A stretch of DNA of 51,126 nucleotides. It comes from Pseudoalteromonas fuliginea (lineage in GTDB: Bacteria > Pseudomonadota > Gammaproteobacteria > Enterobacterales > Alteromonadaceae). Position 1 is the first letter of the stretch; each line of letters opens with the position of its first letter. The DNA is taken from assembly GCF_000690055.1 (NCBI RefSeq), contig NZ_JJNZ01000047.1:1-51126 (forward strand), given 5' to 3'. The notes beneath the pieces were generated by a model. The model did no database searches. It was given only the letters and a program-made list of their open reading frames with translations, and was not told the origin of the DNA. The position numbers and the translations under genes were made by a program. Below, one piece after another: positions 1 to 9,519 of the stretch.

Positions 1-93
1 AGGCGCTTCAACTTTAGTTGGTTGCTCAGTCACTACAGGTGCTTCAATTTCAGCTGCTTGCTCAGTCACTACAGGTGCTTCAACTTCAGCTGA
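1..93 (-). repeat. 36-bp tandem repeat inside rne
   Basis: Units at 1-36 and 37-72 match at 31 of 36 positions, and a third partial unit starts at 73. Each codes 12 residues on the minus strand (VVTEQ, a variable part, then EAP). All differences are substitutions, so the frame is kept. The array probably continues past the left edge. Confidence 0.85.
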
Positions 94-2685
94 TTCTTTA
101 ACCGCTTCAACTTTAGCCAAGTCTTCTACAGCAAGTGCTTGTTCAACTTTTTCAGAAGCATCAACAGCGGTTTCTTGCGATTTAGCTTTAAGTTCAGCTT
201 CATACTCAGCTGCAGCTTGATCTGCTACTGGTACAAATGCAGGTGTTTCGTCTGATTTGTTTTCAGAACCTTCACCTTCTGGTCGGCGGCGACGTTGACC
301 AGATGCACGAAGATGACGAGGAGAGCGGCGTGAACGTGTACGTGTTTGCTCTTGTTCTTCATCAGATGCAGATGTTTCATCGTTAGAATCAACAACGTCA
401 ACTTTCTCTTCTTTAATATGCGCTGTTTTTTCTGCTGGAGCTTGCGTTTGCTTTTCTACAGTAGGCGTAACTTGCTCTTTAACTTGTGGTTTTTCATCAC
501 TTACCACAGTTTGTTCTGTTATTTTATCTACTGTTTTTGCTTGTTCAGCATTTTCGTCTTGTAAACGTACTTTTTTACGTAAATTACGTCGTTGACGGCG
601 AACTTTAGGCTTCTGCTCTTTAGGCTCTGCAGCTTGTGCTGGTTTAGAATCAGTTTCTACTTCCGGCTTTGCAGGGGCTTCAGTTTTAACTTGATCTTTT
701 TCTTGGTTTTTATGCTCTGGGCGCTTACGAGAGTTAGGATTACGACGGCGCTTGTTGCGATTTTCGTTTCTTTCTTGGTTCTCGTTAGTTACTGGTGAAT
801 CAGTTTTAGCTTCATCTTGATCAGTATTGCTGCGTTCAGCACGAGGCTTAGTGCGAGGATTATTTCGACGACGTTGATTGTTATTTCGACGGCGGTTATC
901 GTTACCTCTGCGGTTATTACGTGCTTCTTCTTGCTGCTTTTCAGCGGCTTCTTTTTTCTCTTCTACCGTTTCAGTAGCAAATAACGACTTAAACCACTTA
1001 GTGATTGCTGTAAATAAGCCACCATTAGCTTTAGTCTCATTGGTCACTGGCTTAGCTGTTTGTGCAGGCGCTGCTTGTGGAGCTGGTGTAGAAGGCATTA
1101 CTACACCTTTTAGCATTGGTTCTTCACGTACTGGAGTACTTGGAGATTTAGACATCTCAAATACTTCAGGCTCAGGCGCAATAACTTGTCCGTAACTTAC
1201 CGTTTCAAGTGTTTCGTCTTTACGTAAACGCATAACTTCGTAATGTGGTGTTTCCATATGTTGATTAGGAATAATCACTACATCACATTTATGATGTTTT
1301 TCAATACGATGAACACTACGTCGTTGCTCATTTAACAAATAAGCGGCAACAGCAACAGGCACTTGTGCATTTACTTGTGTCGTATTGTCTTTTATTGCTT
1401 CTTCTTCAATTAAGCGAAGAATAGAAAGTGCGATTGATTCGTTAGAACGAATAGTCCCTTGTCCGCTACAGCGAGGGCATGGGCCTTGGCTTGCTTCACC
1501 TAATGAAGGACGCAAGCGCTGACGCGACATTTCAAGTAAACCAAAGCGTGAGATTTTACCAATTTGAACACGAGCACGATCTGGGCGAGCAGCATCTTTT
1601 AAGCGATTTTCTACTTCACGTTGATGACGTGGAGGGGTCATATCGATAAAGTCGATTACAATCAAACCACCTAGGTCACGAAGACGTAACTGACGTGCAA
1701 TTTCATCAGCAGCTTCTAAGTTAGTATTTAGTGCTGTTTCCTCAATATCACCGCCTTTTGTTGCTTTAGACGAGTTAATATCGATAGATGTTAATGCTTC
1801 AGTAGGGTCAATAACTATTGAACCACCAGATGGAAGACGCACTTCACGCTGAAACGCTGACTCGATTTGGCTTTCAATTTGATAATGTGTAAATAATGGC
1901 GTATCGCCTTGGTAAAGCTTAACGCGGCTCATGAAATCAGGACGAAAACGCTCAATGTGCGCTTTAGCTTCTTCAAAAACACGTGGTTTATCAATTAATA
2001 TCTCACCAATGTCGCGACGTAAATAATCGCGAATGGCGCGAAATATTACGTTACTTTCTTGGTGTATTAAAAAAGGCGCTTTAGCACTGTCGGCTGCTTG
2101 GCCAATAGCCTCCCAGTGTACTAATAATGCTTTTAAATCGTAGTTTAGTTCTTCAAATGACTTACCAACACCAGCAGTACGAACAATTAAGCCCATACCT
2201 TTAGGTAATTCTAAACGACCTAGTGCTTCTTTAAGTTCAGTGCGCTCATCACCTTCAATACGGCGAGAAATGCCACCGGCACGAGGATTGTTAGGCATTA
2301 GAACTAAGTAACTACCAGCAACGCTGATAAAAGTAGTTAACGCTGCGCCTTTTTGGCCTCGTTCTTCTTTATCAACTTGTACTATTACTTCTTGACCTTC
2401 TTTGATTACGTCGCGAATATTCGGACGACCATGAAAAGTGTAACCTGCAGGGAAGTAAGTACGGGCTATTTCTTTTAAAGGGAGGAAACCATGGCGATCA
2501 GCACCGTATTCAACAAATGCTGCTTCAAGAGATGGTTCAATGCGGGTTATTTTGCCTTTATAAATATTGGCTTTTTTCTGTTCGTGACCTGGGCTTTCTA
2601 TATCTAAATCATATAGGCGCTGGCCATCAACCAGTGCTACGCGCATTTCTTCTTGCTGCGTTGCATTGATTAGCATACGTTTCAT
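1..2685 (-). CDS. rne: Ribonuclease E, C-terminus cut by window edge
   Basis: Endoribonuclease of mRNA decay and rRNA/tRNA processing, and scaffold of the RNA degradosome at the inner membrane. The reading frame starts [13 protein letters not shown] at 2685 and runs off the left edge with 895 codons present. The N-terminal half has the S1 RNA-binding region ([14 protein letters not shown]), the DNase I-like catalytic segment with two metal aspartates ([10 protein letters not shown] and [10 protein letters not shown]) and the Zn-link (CPRCSGQGT). The C-terminal half is low-complexity: arginine-rich blocks typical of degradosome RNA-binding sites, then acidic, Ala/Val/Glu-rich sequence with a 12-residue tandem repeat at the edge. 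The gene diverges from rluC, as in E. coli. RNase E usually controls its own mRNA through a long 5' leader, and a 774-bp gap lies upstream here. Confidence 0.97.
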   Translation of the reverse strand, partial: MKRMLINATQQEEMRVALVDGQRLYDLDIESPGHEQKKANIYKGKITRIEPSLEAAFVEYGADRHGFLPLKEIARTYFPAGYTFHGRPNIRDVIKEGQEVIVQVDKEERGQKGAALTTFISVAGSYLVLMPNNPRAGGISRRIEGDERTELKEALGRLELPKGMGLIVRTAGVGKSFEELNYDLKALLVHWEAIGQAADSAKAPFLIHQESNVIFRAIRDYLRRDIGEILIDKPRVFEEAKAHIERFRPDFMSRVKLYQGDTPLFTHYQIESQIESAFQREVRLPSGGSIVIDPTEALTSIDINSSKATKGGDIEETALNTNLEAADEIARQLRLRDLGGLIVIDFIDMTPPRHQREVENRLKDAARPDRARVQIGKISRFGLLEMSRQRLRPSLGEASQGPCPRCSGQGTIRSNESIALSILRLIEEEAIKDNTTQVNAQVPVAVAAYLLNEQRRSVHRIEKHHKCDVVIIPNQHMETPHYEVMRLRKDETLETVSYGQVIAPEPEVFEMSKSPSTPVREEPMLKGVVMPSTPAPQAAPAQTAKPVTNETKANGGLFTAITKWFKSLFATETVEEKKEAAEKQQEEARNNRRGNDNRRRNNNQRRRNNPRTKPRAERSNTDQDEAKTDSPVTNENQERNENRNKRRRNPNSRKRPEHKNQEKDQVKTEAPAKPEVETDSKPAQAAEPKEQKPKVRRQRRNLRKKVRLQDENAEQAKTVDKITEQTVVSDEKPQVKEQVTPTVEKQTQAPAEKTAHIKEEKVDVVDSNDETSASDEEQEQTRTRSRRSPRHLRASGQRRRRPEGEGSENKSDETPAFVPVADQAAAEYEAELKAKSQETAVDASEKVEQALAVEDLAKVEAVKESAEVEAPVVTEQAAEIEAPVVTEQPTKVEAP

Positions 2686-3459
2686 ATTGTTACTCTACTT
2701 ATTTATGTCGCTGACATGACGATGTTTTTATCGCCTGTTCAGTTGTTCCTATTTTTAGAATGTGCAGCCTCACGACTGGGTCTTTAACGGAACGGCTCTG
2801 TATTTTCGTACGCAGTATTTTAAATGCTGGCAAACAATAACGTGTATTACCGTTATTAAATTCTAAATGGTGTTAAAACAGTCGGCTTTTCAGCTACGTT
2901 TACATGTTTTACACAGAAGTTGGCCTGTCATATCAATCTTACTAAATGTCATTCATATTAGGTGCGTAGGGCTCATTAAGTTGGTGAGTAATACATATTT
3001 ATGTATCACTAATATCCATTTTAAGAGCAAAAGTTGCTACCAATGTTAATGAACGCTTATTTATTAGATTTTTTTAGTTCTAAATAAGCTGCTGTACGGT
3101 ACTACAATAATTGAGCAAATGCTGAACGACGTGTTTTTACGTCGTCACTATCAGACAAATTATCTGTTCATTGCTTTCTCAATCGCATTAAAAACCACTT
3201 CATGTTCAAACTTAACCAGCAATATATTACGCGCATTGCCGTTAATTGATCGCACGTGTTGACTAGGTATGTATAAAAGCTTTGGAAAACTTAACTCGGA
3301 TCTGTATGATCGGCTACCCAGAATGTGCATCACGAATGTTTTAATGTGTTAAAAAGCACCGTTGTTATTTGCAAATACTAAATATTTGCGCTGCTGATTA
3401 TCCCACTATTATTACAGTGTTAGCAACTAAATTATTTTACTTAAATTAGTGATTAGGCA
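2686..3459. other. rne-rluC divergent intergenic region
   Basis: This 774-bp stretch separates two divergent genes and holds no convincing gene. The one 60-codon frame (2867-3049) has no ribosome-binding site or recognisable protein character. It must carry the rne promoter and leader (minus) and the rluC promoter (plus). Visible structure includes an inverted repeat at 2836-2857 and another at 2991-3006 (ATACAT-attt-ATGTAT). A possible rluC promoter (TTGCGC near 3389 with TATTAC near 3413) is too weak to call. Confidence 0.6.
2836..2857 (-). repeat. Inverted repeat in presumed rne 5' leader
   Basis: AATAACG and CGTTATT form a perfect 7-bp stem with an 8-nt loop, about 150 nt upstream of the rne start. 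A hairpin here would lie in the rne leader, where the E. coli gene has structures through which RNase E controls itself. The link to autoregulation is inference. Confidence 0.35.
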
Positions 3460-4419
3460 ATGTCAGAAAAAAACGACTTACAAGTAACTTATGTCACGAT
3501 CAATGAAGACCATTTAGGTCAGCGTATTGATAACTTTCTTATTACCCATTTAAAAGGGGTGCCTAAAAGCGCTATTTATAAACTTTTGCGCAAAGGTGAG
3601 GTACGCGTTAATAAAAAGCGTATTAAGCCTGTATATAAACTACAGCTTGACGATGTGCTTCGTATTGCACCTATCAGGGTTGCTGAGCGTGAAGAGTTTG
3701 TACCATCAAAACTAGATAAAGTAACTCGCCTTGAAAACGATATCTTATTTGAAGATAAATACCTTATCGTTATAAATAAACCTTCAGGCATGGCTGTTCA
3801 TGGTGGCAGTGGTTTAAGTTATGGTTTAATTGAAGCTTTGCGCGCGCTTCGCCCAGAGGAGCGCAGTCTTGAGCTAGTTCACAGGCTTGACCGTGATACA
3901 TCGGGTTGTTTACTTATAGCAAAACGTCGTTCGGTGTTAACAGCATTGCATGAACAGCTTCGTGAAAAAACAATGGAAAAAAATTATTGGGCACTAGTTG
4001 AAGGGCAGTGGGACTCTAAAACTAAAAATGTAACCGAAGGGCTGCGTAAAAATACGCTTAAATCGGGTGAACGCGTAGTACGTGTAGATAACACTGAGGG
4101 CAAGCCTTCGCATACGCGTTTTAAAGTACTTGAACGTTTTAATGATTGCTCGCTTGTACAAGCGTCGCCTGTTACAGGTCGTACACACCAAATTCGTGTG
4201 CATACGCAGTGTAAAGGTCATCCAATAGCGTGTGATGATAAATACGGCGATCAAGGGTTTGATGAATCTATGCGTAAAGTTGGCTTAAACCGATTATTTT
4301 TACATGCACACGATTTAAGTTTTTATCATCCTAAAAACGAAACAACGATGCGTATTGAAGCGCCCCTTGATAAAACGCTTAAAAATACATTACTAAAATT
4401 ACGAGACGCAAAACAGTGA
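3460..4419 (+). CDS. rluC: 23S rRNA pseudouridine synthase RluC
   Basis: Converts uridines of 23S rRNA (955, 2504 and 2580 in E. coli) to pseudouridine. The 319 residues match the family length. An S4 RNA-binding domain covers about residues 20-80, followed by the RluA-type catalytic domain with HRLDRDTSG (catalytic Asp144), the GRTHQIRVH motif and a late RLFLHAH segment. The start MSEKNDLQV fits the family. It is divergent from rne and overlaps the next gene by 4 bp, so the two are co-translated. RluD is the nearest alternative, but the position beside rne and maf favours RluC. Confidence 0.94.
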   Translation: MSEKNDLQVTYVTINEDHLGQRIDNFLITHLKGVPKSAIYKLLRKGEVRVNKKRIKPVYKLQLDDVLRIAPIRVAEREEFVPSKLDKVTRLENDILFEDKYLIVINKPSGMAVHGGSGLSYGLIEALRALRPEERSLELVHRLDRDTSGCLLIAKRRSVLTALHEQLREKTMEKNYWALVEGQWDSKTKNVTEGLRKNTLKSGERVVRVDNTEGKPSHTRFKVLERFNDCSLVQASPVTGRTHQIRVHTQCKGHPIACDDKYGDQGFDESMRKVGLNRLFLHAHDLSFYHPKNETTMRIEAPLDKTLKNTLLKLRDAKQ

Positions 4420-5078
4420 TTGCAGTGACGCCAATTAAAAAATATAAGCTCGTCATTTTTGATTGGGATAGCACCGTTATGGATTCAGTCACTAAAATAG
4501 TTAACTGTATTCGTAGTAGTGCTGAGTCACTTAATTTAGTGTCACCAAGTGACGAAGCCATTAAAAACATTATTGGTATGTCGCTTGAAAAAGCAATTGA
4601 TGTTTTATTTCCCGATAATGCCGCGCAGCATCAAACGCTAATTAAGGGGTATAAACACCAATATAGTGTTGATACCACGCCAACTCCTGTATTTGATAAT
4701 GTTGTTAGCGTTTTAGGTGCCTTAAAAGAGCAGGGCATTGTTTTAGCTGTTGCCACAGGTAAAGGTAGGGATGGATTAGAGCGTTTGCTTGATCAAAGCC
4801 AACTTAGACATTTTTTTAGTGCAACACGTACAAGTGACGAAGCGCAATCAAAGCCCTCTCCAGATATGTTGTATCAATTACTTGAAGAACTTGGCATAAG
4901 CGCTCAAGAAGCTGTAATGATTGGTGATACCCAAATAGACATGACAATGGCAAAAGCTGCAGGCATGGATAGAATTGGCGTAACAATGGGTGTACATAAC
5001 GCACAGCAGCTAAATGAGCTTAGCCCTGTTGCAATGGTAGATAATTATCTGCAATTACAACAGGTTTTGCTTGGTTAA
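4416..5078 (+). CDS. HAD-superfamily hydrolase (phosphoglycolate phosphatase-like)
   Basis: A 220-residue haloacid-dehalogenase phosphatase of subfamily IA. All four motifs are visible: DWDST with nucleophile Asp16 and Asp18, Thr114 in VATGKG, Lys146 in SKPSPD, and GDTQID with Asp171 and Asp175. A helical cap lies between motifs I and II. The GTG start overlaps the rluC stop (GTGA); a second in-frame GTG at 4425 is possible. Sequence alone does not give the substrate; small phosphorylated metabolites are usual for the family. It ends 9 bp from the stop of convergent maf. Confidence 0.88.
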   Translation: MIAVTPIKKYKLVIFDWDSTVMDSVTKIVNCIRSSAESLNLVSPSDEAIKNIIGMSLEKAIDVLFPDNAAQHQTLIKGYKHQYSVDTTPTPVFDNVVSVLGALKEQGIVLAVATGKGRDGLERLLDQSQLRHFFSATRTSDEAQSKPSPDMLYQLLEELGISAQEAVMIGDTQIDMTMAKAAGMDRIGVTMGVHNAQQLNELSPVAMVDNYLQLQQVLLG

Positions 5079-5087
5079 TTTATTTAA

Positions 5088-5687
5088 CTAGGACTTGTTT
5101 TGAGCAGTAAGTACATCAATACCAAACTCAGCCAGTAATTGGCTGAGTTTAATTAATGGTAATCCAATTAGGCTATTAGGATCGTCTCCGCTTAGTTTTT
5201 CAAATAAACAGATACCTAACCCTTCACTTTTAAAGCTGCCAGCACAATTATAAGGCTGCTCTGCGTCGCAATAAGCACTAATTTGTGCATCACTGAGTGT
5301 TTTAAACGTCACATTAAAAGGTTCTACACAGGTTTTTTTAGTGCCAGTTACAATATCGTAAACACAAAGCCCAGTTAAAAATGTTACAGTATTCCCGCTA
5401 AATAAATTTAGTTGTTTTACGGCATTTTGTTTATTGTGTGGTTTACCTAAAATTTGATTGTTAAACACAGCGACTTGGTCTGATCCAATAGCTAACCCTT
5501 TGTTAAAGTGTTTATTAGCTGCAGAGGCTTTTAATTCACTTAAACGCTTAACCAGTTCGGTAGGTGTTTCGCATTCAAGTGCTGACTCGTCAACGTCTGG
5601 TGAAAATGTATCAAATGGTAAATTAAATTTTTGTAATAAAGACTGCCTAAAAGGCGAGCTTGACGCTAAAATAAGTGGGTGCTTCAC
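5088..5687 (-). CDS. yceF: Maf/YceF nucleotide pyrophosphatase
   Basis: Nucleoside triphosphate pyrophosphatase of the Maf family, thought to clear modified or non-canonical nucleotides; the E. coli YceF branch prefers 7-methyl-GTP. The 199 residues begin MKHPLILASSSPFRQ, with the family SSSP-x-R motif, then the catalytic AIGSDQV (Asp70) and GSFKSEGLG near residue 147. These last features match the YceF rather than the YhdE branch. It lies next to yceD as in E. coli but on the opposite strand, facing the rluC-HAD pair. Confidence 0.9.
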   Translation of the reverse strand: MKHPLILASSSPFRQSLLQKFNLPFDTFSPDVDESALECETPTELVKRLSELKASAANKHFNKGLAIGSDQVAVFNNQILGKPHNKQNAVKQLNLFSGNTVTFLTGLCVYDIVTGTKKTCVEPFNVTFKTLSDAQISAYCDAEQPYNCAGSFKSEGLGICLFEKLSGDDPNSLIGLPLIKLSQLLAEFGIDVLTAQNKS

Positions 5688-5752
5688 GGACTGTTTCCCT
5701 AAGATAATTCAGATTGAGTTAGGATAAATCAGATCCGAGAGTAAAACACGTT

Positions 5753-5776
5753 AAAAACCAAGTAAAAATGGTTTTT
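5753..5776. repeat. AT-rich inverted repeat upstream of yceD
   Basis: AAAAACCA and TGGTTTTT form an 8-bp stem around an A-rich 8-nt loop, directly before the yceD -35 box. It ends in a T-run on the plus strand, but no plus-strand gene precedes it, so a terminator role would matter only for stray transcription. It may instead belong to the maf control region. Confidence 0.35.
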
Positions 5777-5780
5777 TACT

Positions 5781-5809
5781 TTGACTAACAAACTAACTAT
5801 CTATATGAT
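5781..5809 (+). promoter_or_regulatory. Sigma-70 promoter of the yceD-rpmF-plsX-fab run
   Basis: TTGACT at 5781-5786 and TATGAT at 5804-5809 are separated by exactly 17 bp, giving five of six consensus bases in each box. Transcription should start near 5816, only about 3 nt before the yceD ATG at 5819. The mRNA would then be leaderless or nearly so. Confidence 0.75.
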
Positions 5810-5818
5810 GCAGCCCCT

Positions 5819-6343
5819 ATGCAAAAGGTGAAAATTCCCATCACTCTTCATCCAGGCAAAGCAGCGCAGCACCGTTTAAAGTATGACGGAATTGTACCGC
5901 TTGAAAAACTTACTCGTTTAGAGAAAGTTGTGCAGGAAGAAGTAGGTGAAATAGCGGTAAAAATACATTGCAAGAATGATGATCAAGGTTTCGCTGTGAT
6001 TAGAGGCAATTTGTCCACACACGTTACTGTCATTTGTCAACGTTGTAATGGTGATTTAGGGTTGGATTTGGTTCAAGACTTTGCATATTCACCAGTAGGT
6101 GAAGATACAGAGTTAGATATTTTTCCAGAAGACTACGATGAAGTAGCGCTTGATGAAAATGGTGAAGTTAACGTTTTTGATTTAATTGAAGACGAACTAA
6201 TTTTAGCAATTCCATTAGTAGCTACCCACAACGAAGCTTCATGCAGTTATTCAGCAAAGCCTGCCAGCTTTGGTGTTTTAAAGGCGGAAGATGATAAACC
6301 TAATCCATTTGATATTTTGAAACAACTTAAGAAAGATTCTTAG
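5819..6343 (+). CDS. yceD: YceD (DUF177) 23S rRNA accumulation protein
   Basis: A 174-residue member of the YceD/DUF177 family, needed for normal 23S rRNA levels in E. coli and plants; its mechanism is unclear. The start MQKVKIPITL matches the family N-terminus, the central CQRCNGDL carries the conserved CxxC, and the end has KPNPFDILKQLK. No Shine-Dalgarno sequence precedes the ATG, and the predicted transcription start is only a few bases upstream. The rpmF ATG follows after 9 bp; yceD-rpmF-plsX is a widespread order linking ribosome and lipid synthesis. Confidence 0.93.
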   Translation: MQKVKIPITLHPGKAAQHRLKYDGIVPLEKLTRLEKVVQEEVGEIAVKIHCKNDDQGFAVIRGNLSTHVTVICQRCNGDLGLDLVQDFAYSPVGEDTELDIFPEDYDEVALDENGEVNVFDLIEDELILAIPLVATHNEASCSYSAKPASFGVLKAEDDKPNPFDILKQLKKDS

Positions 6344-6352
6344 GAGAAGACT

Positions 6353-6523
6353 ATGGCTGTACAAAAAAGCAAAAAGTCTCGTGCAAGACGCGGCATGCGC
6401 CGTTCACACGATGCGATCAGTGGTCCAACTTTAACTGTAGATCAAACATCTGGTGAGACTCATCGTCGTCACCATGTGACTGCAGATGGTTACTACAAAG
6501 GCGTTCAAGTAATTTCTAAATAA
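6353..6523 (+). CDS. rpmF: 50S ribosomal protein L32
   Basis: A 56-residue basic protein of the large ribosomal subunit, starting [20 protein letters not shown], with GPTLTVD and the end [11 protein letters not shown]. The N-terminal basic tail and the length are diagnostic of L32. The zinc cysteines of some L32 proteins are absent, as in the usual gammaproteobacterial form. A strong ribosome-binding site (TAGGAGAAG, 6341-6349) sits just upstream, overlapping the yceD stop codon. It lies between yceD and plsX in one transcription unit. Confidence 0.97.
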   Translation: MAVQKSKKSRARRGMRRSHDAISGPTLTVDQTSGETHRRHHVTADGYYKGVQVISK

Positions 6524-6535
6524 GAGATTACTTAT

Positions 6536-7576
6536 ATGCTGAATGATCTAACCATAGCGTTAGATATGATGGGGGGCGATTACGGCCCCCGTTCATCTAT
6601 TCCTGCTGCCGTTCACGCAGTAAACGCTCATGCCAATTTAACTCTCATTTTATGTGGCAATGAAGACGTTATATCTAAAGAACTCGAATCCCTCGATTCC
6701 TTACCTCATCCTAGACTCATAATTCGTCACTGTAGTGAAATAGTCACTAATGCTTGTGAACCTGCAATTGCTGTGCGTTCAAAAAAAGATTCATCTATGC
6801 GTGTTGCCCTTGATTTAGTTAAGTCAGGCGAAGCTCAAGCGTGTGTTAGTTCAGGTAATACTGGTGCGCTATTTTTTATGGCTCACTATGTATTAAAGAT
6901 GCTGCCAGGTGTTAAACGTGCCGCACTCATTTCATCTGTTCCTACAGAAAGCCAAAACCCAGTATATTTACTCGACTTAGGTGCTAATGTGCACTGCGAT
7001 GCGCAAATGCTGTATCAGTTTGGCATTATGGGCTCTGTAGTTGCTGGCCAAGCACTTGGCTGCGATAACCCTCGCGTTAGCTTATTAAATATTGGCGCTG
7101 AGGATATTAAAGGTCACGATGATATTAAACAGGCTGCACAATTAATGCAGCAAAGCCCACATATTAATTACATTGGTTATAGCGAAGGAAGCGATATTTT
7201 TTCTGGCAAGGCTGATGTTATTGTATGCGAAGGTTTTGTGGGTAACGTTGCACTTAAAACATGCGAAGGCATTGCCAAGCTTATTATGAATAAGTTTACA
7301 GTTGCGCTCGAAAAGCACCTTTTATATAAATGTATGGCGTTTATATTGCGTCCAATAATAAAAAAACTCTATAAAAGGGTGAACCCCGACCAGTATAACG
7401 GTGCTTCTCTGGTAGGATTGCGCGGTATTGTCGTTAAAAGTCATGGAAATGCGTCAGCTAAAGCATTTCAAGCAGCAATTGATGAAGCGGTAAAAGAGGT
7501 TGAACGTCAACTTCCTGATAAAATAGCCGCTATTTTCGAAAAAACACATTCTAAAAACACGGCGGTTAATCAATAA
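6536..7576 (+). CDS. plsX: Phosphate acyltransferase PlsX
   Basis: Makes acyl-phosphate from acyl-ACP, the first step of the PlsX/PlsY route to phosphatidic acid; it is peripheral to the membrane. The 346 residues start [15 protein letters not shown], with the conserved MMGGD at 11-15 and GNTGAL in the first third. The C-terminal part carries [17 protein letters not shown]. Length is normal for the family. The start follows rpmF by 12 bp with a weak GAG ribosome-binding site. fabH, which commonly follows plsX, is not present; a 52-bp gap leads straight to fabD. Confidence 0.96.
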   Translation: MLNDLTIALDMMGGDYGPRSSIPAAVHAVNAHANLTLILCGNEDVISKELESLDSLPHPRLIIRHCSEIVTNACEPAIAVRSKKDSSMRVALDLVKSGEAQACVSSGNTGALFFMAHYVLKMLPGVKRAALISSVPTESQNPVYLLDLGANVHCDAQMLYQFGIMGSVVAGQALGCDNPRVSLLNIGAEDIKGHDDIKQAAQLMQQSPHINYIGYSEGSDIFSGKADVIVCEGFVGNVALKTCEGIAKLIMNKFTVALEKHLLYKCMAFILRPIIKKLYKRVNPDQYNGASLVGLRGIVVKSHGNASAKAFQAAIDEAVKEVERQLPDKIAAIFEKTHSKNTAVNQ

Positions 7577-7628
7577 TTGATGTGCCGTGTATTTCATTAT
7601 TTATTTGTTTAATTAAAAAGAGCAAAGT

Positions 7629-8555
7629 ATGGCACAAAAAATTGCACTTCTATTCCCAGGTCAAGGCTCGCAAAGCGTTGGTATGTTAAAAGAGCTACTA
7701 GAGAGTTCTGACATTGTTAAAGCAACATTTGCAGAAGCATCAGATGCATTGGGTTACGACTTAGCAGAGCTAGTTCTTAATGGCCCAGAAGAAAAATTAA
7801 ATCAAACTCACCGTACACAACCTGCATTATTAACTGCAAGTGTTGCTATTTATCGTGATTGGCTTGCAGCAAACCCAGATGCCGACGTTGTTATGGCCGG
7901 TCACAGCTTAGGTGAATATTCAGCACTAGTATGTAGCGACGTACTAAGCTTGAGTGAAGCTGTTAAGCTTGTTGAAAACCGTGGTTTATACATGCAAGAA
8001 GCTGTGCCTGCAGGCGTAGGTTCAATGGCTGCGATTATTGGCTTAGGCGATGAAGAAATAAAAGTGGCGTGTTCTGCCTCAGCGCAAGGTGAGGTTGTAT
8101 CTCCAGTTAACTACAATTCTCCTGGTCAAGTTGTTATTGCAGGGCATAAAGCGGCAGTAGATAGAGCATCACAAGCATGTAAAGATGCTGGTGCTAAACG
8201 CGCATTACCACTTTCGGTTAGCGTACCTTCACATTGCGAACTAATGAAGCCAGCAGCGGATAAGCTAGCGGTAGACTTAGCCGCTTTAACATTTAATACA
8301 CCTAAGTGTGATGTAATTAATAATGTTGATGTAAAAGCTGAATCGACCGCTGATGCAATTAAAGATGCACTAGTACGTCAACTATACAGCCCAGTTCGCT
8401 GGACAGAAACAGTACAAGCCTTGGTTGCGCAAGATGTAACACAAAGCTACGAATTTGGTCCTGGTAAAGTATTAACAGGACTTGCTAAACGAATTGATAG
8501 AGCAATGATCTGTGGCTCAGTAAACGATGCCGCTTCAATCGCTGCAGCTAAATAA
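7629..8555 (+). CDS. fabD: Malonyl-CoA:ACP transacylase FabD
   Basis: Moves malonyl from CoA to acyl carrier protein to feed chain extension in type II fatty acid synthesis. The 308 residues begin MAQKIALLFPGQGSQ. The nucleophile elbow GHSLGE holds Ser93, and His202 lies in VPSHCELM, together giving the Ser-His pair. The C-terminal EFGPGKVLTGL is typical. The ribosome-binding site is AAAGAGCAAAG. It is 11 bp from fabG, so the two share a transcript. Confidence 0.97.
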   Translation: MAQKIALLFPGQGSQSVGMLKELLESSDIVKATFAEASDALGYDLAELVLNGPEEKLNQTHRTQPALLTASVAIYRDWLAANPDADVVMAGHSLGEYSALVCSDVLSLSEAVKLVENRGLYMQEAVPAGVGSMAAIIGLGDEEIKVACSASAQGEVVSPVNYNSPGQVVIAGHKAAVDRASQACKDAGAKRALPLSVSVPSHCELMKPAADKLAVDLAALTFNTPKCDVINNVDVKAESTADAIKDALVRQLYSPVRWTETVQALVAQDVTQSYEFGPGKVLTGLAKRIDRAMICGSVNDAASIAAAK

Positions 8556-8566
8556 GAGTATATAAA

Positions 8567-9313
8567 ATGTCTAATTTATTTTCATTAGAGGGCAAAATTG
8601 TCCTAATTACTGGCGCTAGCCGTGGTATTGGTAAAGCAATTGCAACAACATTAGTTGCGCAAGGTGCAAAAGTTGCAGGCACTGCTACAAGCGAGTCAGG
8701 CGCTGCTAAAATCAGTGAGTACCTGGGTGATAGTGGTAAAGGTTATGCATTAAATGTAACGGATCCTGCATCTATTGAAGCGACACTTGCCGCAATAAAA
8801 GCTGATTTTGGCGATATTGACGTACTTGTTAATAACGCAGGTATCACACGTGATAACCTATTAATGCGTATGAAAGAGACTGAGTGGGACGATATAATCG
8901 ACACTAACCTAAGCTCGATTTTCCGTTTATCTAAAGCGGTACTTCGTCCAATGATGAAGAAAAAGAAAGGCCGTATTATCAATATTGGCTCAGTAGTAGG
9001 CACTATGGGTAATGCAGGGCAAGCTAACTATGCGGCGGCTAAAGCGGGCGTAATTGGTTTTTCTAAGTCACTTGCGCGCGAAGTTGCATCTCGTGGTATT
9101 ACAGTTAACGTAGTGGCACCTGGTTTTATTCAAACTGATATGACTGATGATTTAACTGATGAGCAAAAAGCAGCAACGCTTGCCAATGTTCCAGCAGGGC
9201 GTTTAGGTCAACCAGACGAAATTGCTGCTGCAGTGTGTTATTTAGCATCTGACGCAGCTGCGTATGTATCAGGCGAAACTTTGCATGTAAATGGTGCGAT
9301 GTACATGGTTTAG
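8567..9313 (+). CDS. fabG: 3-oxoacyl-ACP reductase FabG
   Basis: NADPH-dependent reduction of 3-oxoacyl-ACP in fatty acid elongation; soluble tetramer. The 248 residues form a classical short-chain dehydrogenase: TGASRGIG cofactor loop at 15-22, NNAG at 89-92, Ser142, Tyr155 and Lys159 (YAAAK). Its place between fabD and acpP marks it as the housekeeping copy. After it comes a 250-bp gap with a promoter and hairpins before acpP. Confidence 0.97.
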   Translation: MSNLFSLEGKIVLITGASRGIGKAIATTLVAQGAKVAGTATSESGAAKISEYLGDSGKGYALNVTDPASIEATLAAIKADFGDIDVLVNNAGITRDNLLMRMKETEWDDIIDTNLSSIFRLSKAVLRPMMKKKKGRIINIGSVVGTMGNAGQANYAAAKAGVIGFSKSLAREVASRGITVNVVAPGFIQTDMTDDLTDEQKAATLANVPAGRLGQPDEIAAAVCYLASDAAAYVSGETLHVNGAMYMV

Positions 9314-9401
9314 TAGTCATAATATCGGCTAAATAATAAAATTAAGTTAAGTTAGTTAACTCAAAAACATTGAATTATTTGTGAACTTGCTTTAAACATA
9401 C

Positions 9402-9430
9402 TTGAAATTGCTGTGAAAATAAGCGATAAA
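9402..9430 (+). promoter_or_regulatory. Candidate acpP promoter
   Basis: TTGAAA at 9402-9407 and GATAAA at 9425-9430 are spaced by 17 bp, matching five and four of six consensus bases. A separate promoter would suit acpP, which is usually expressed far above its neighbours. The 5' leader would be about 125 nt long and contain the hairpins at 9501-9544. Confidence 0.4.
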
Positions 9431-9500
9431 AGATAAAACTTACACTCAGAGGTTTGACCAGACAATTATTTATGGCCAAATCATTGAATCAGAGAATTAT

Positions 9501-9519
9501 GCGGCGTAAACTACGCCGC
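9501..9519 (+). repeat. Hairpin in the acpP leader
   Basis: GCGGCGTA-aac-TACGCCGC is a perfect 8-bp GC-rich stem with a 3-nt loop and no T-run after it. A second short stem follows at 9531-9544 (AACGC-ATTG-GCGTT, then TTT), which resembles a weak terminator just before the acpP ribosome-binding site. Together they could limit read-through from fabG or shape the acpP mRNA 5' end. Confidence 0.6.

Noticed and set aside
346..1195. Three plus-strand open frames rich in Phe, Leu, Ser and Arg
   Set aside because: They lie antisense to the rne C-terminal region; their odd composition is the mirror of its Glu/Ala/Arg/Lys-rich coding, and they lack ribosome-binding sites.
2867..3049. 60-codon frame between rne and rluC
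   Set aside because: No ribosome-binding site, no protein-like pattern, and it overlaps the presumed rne leader.
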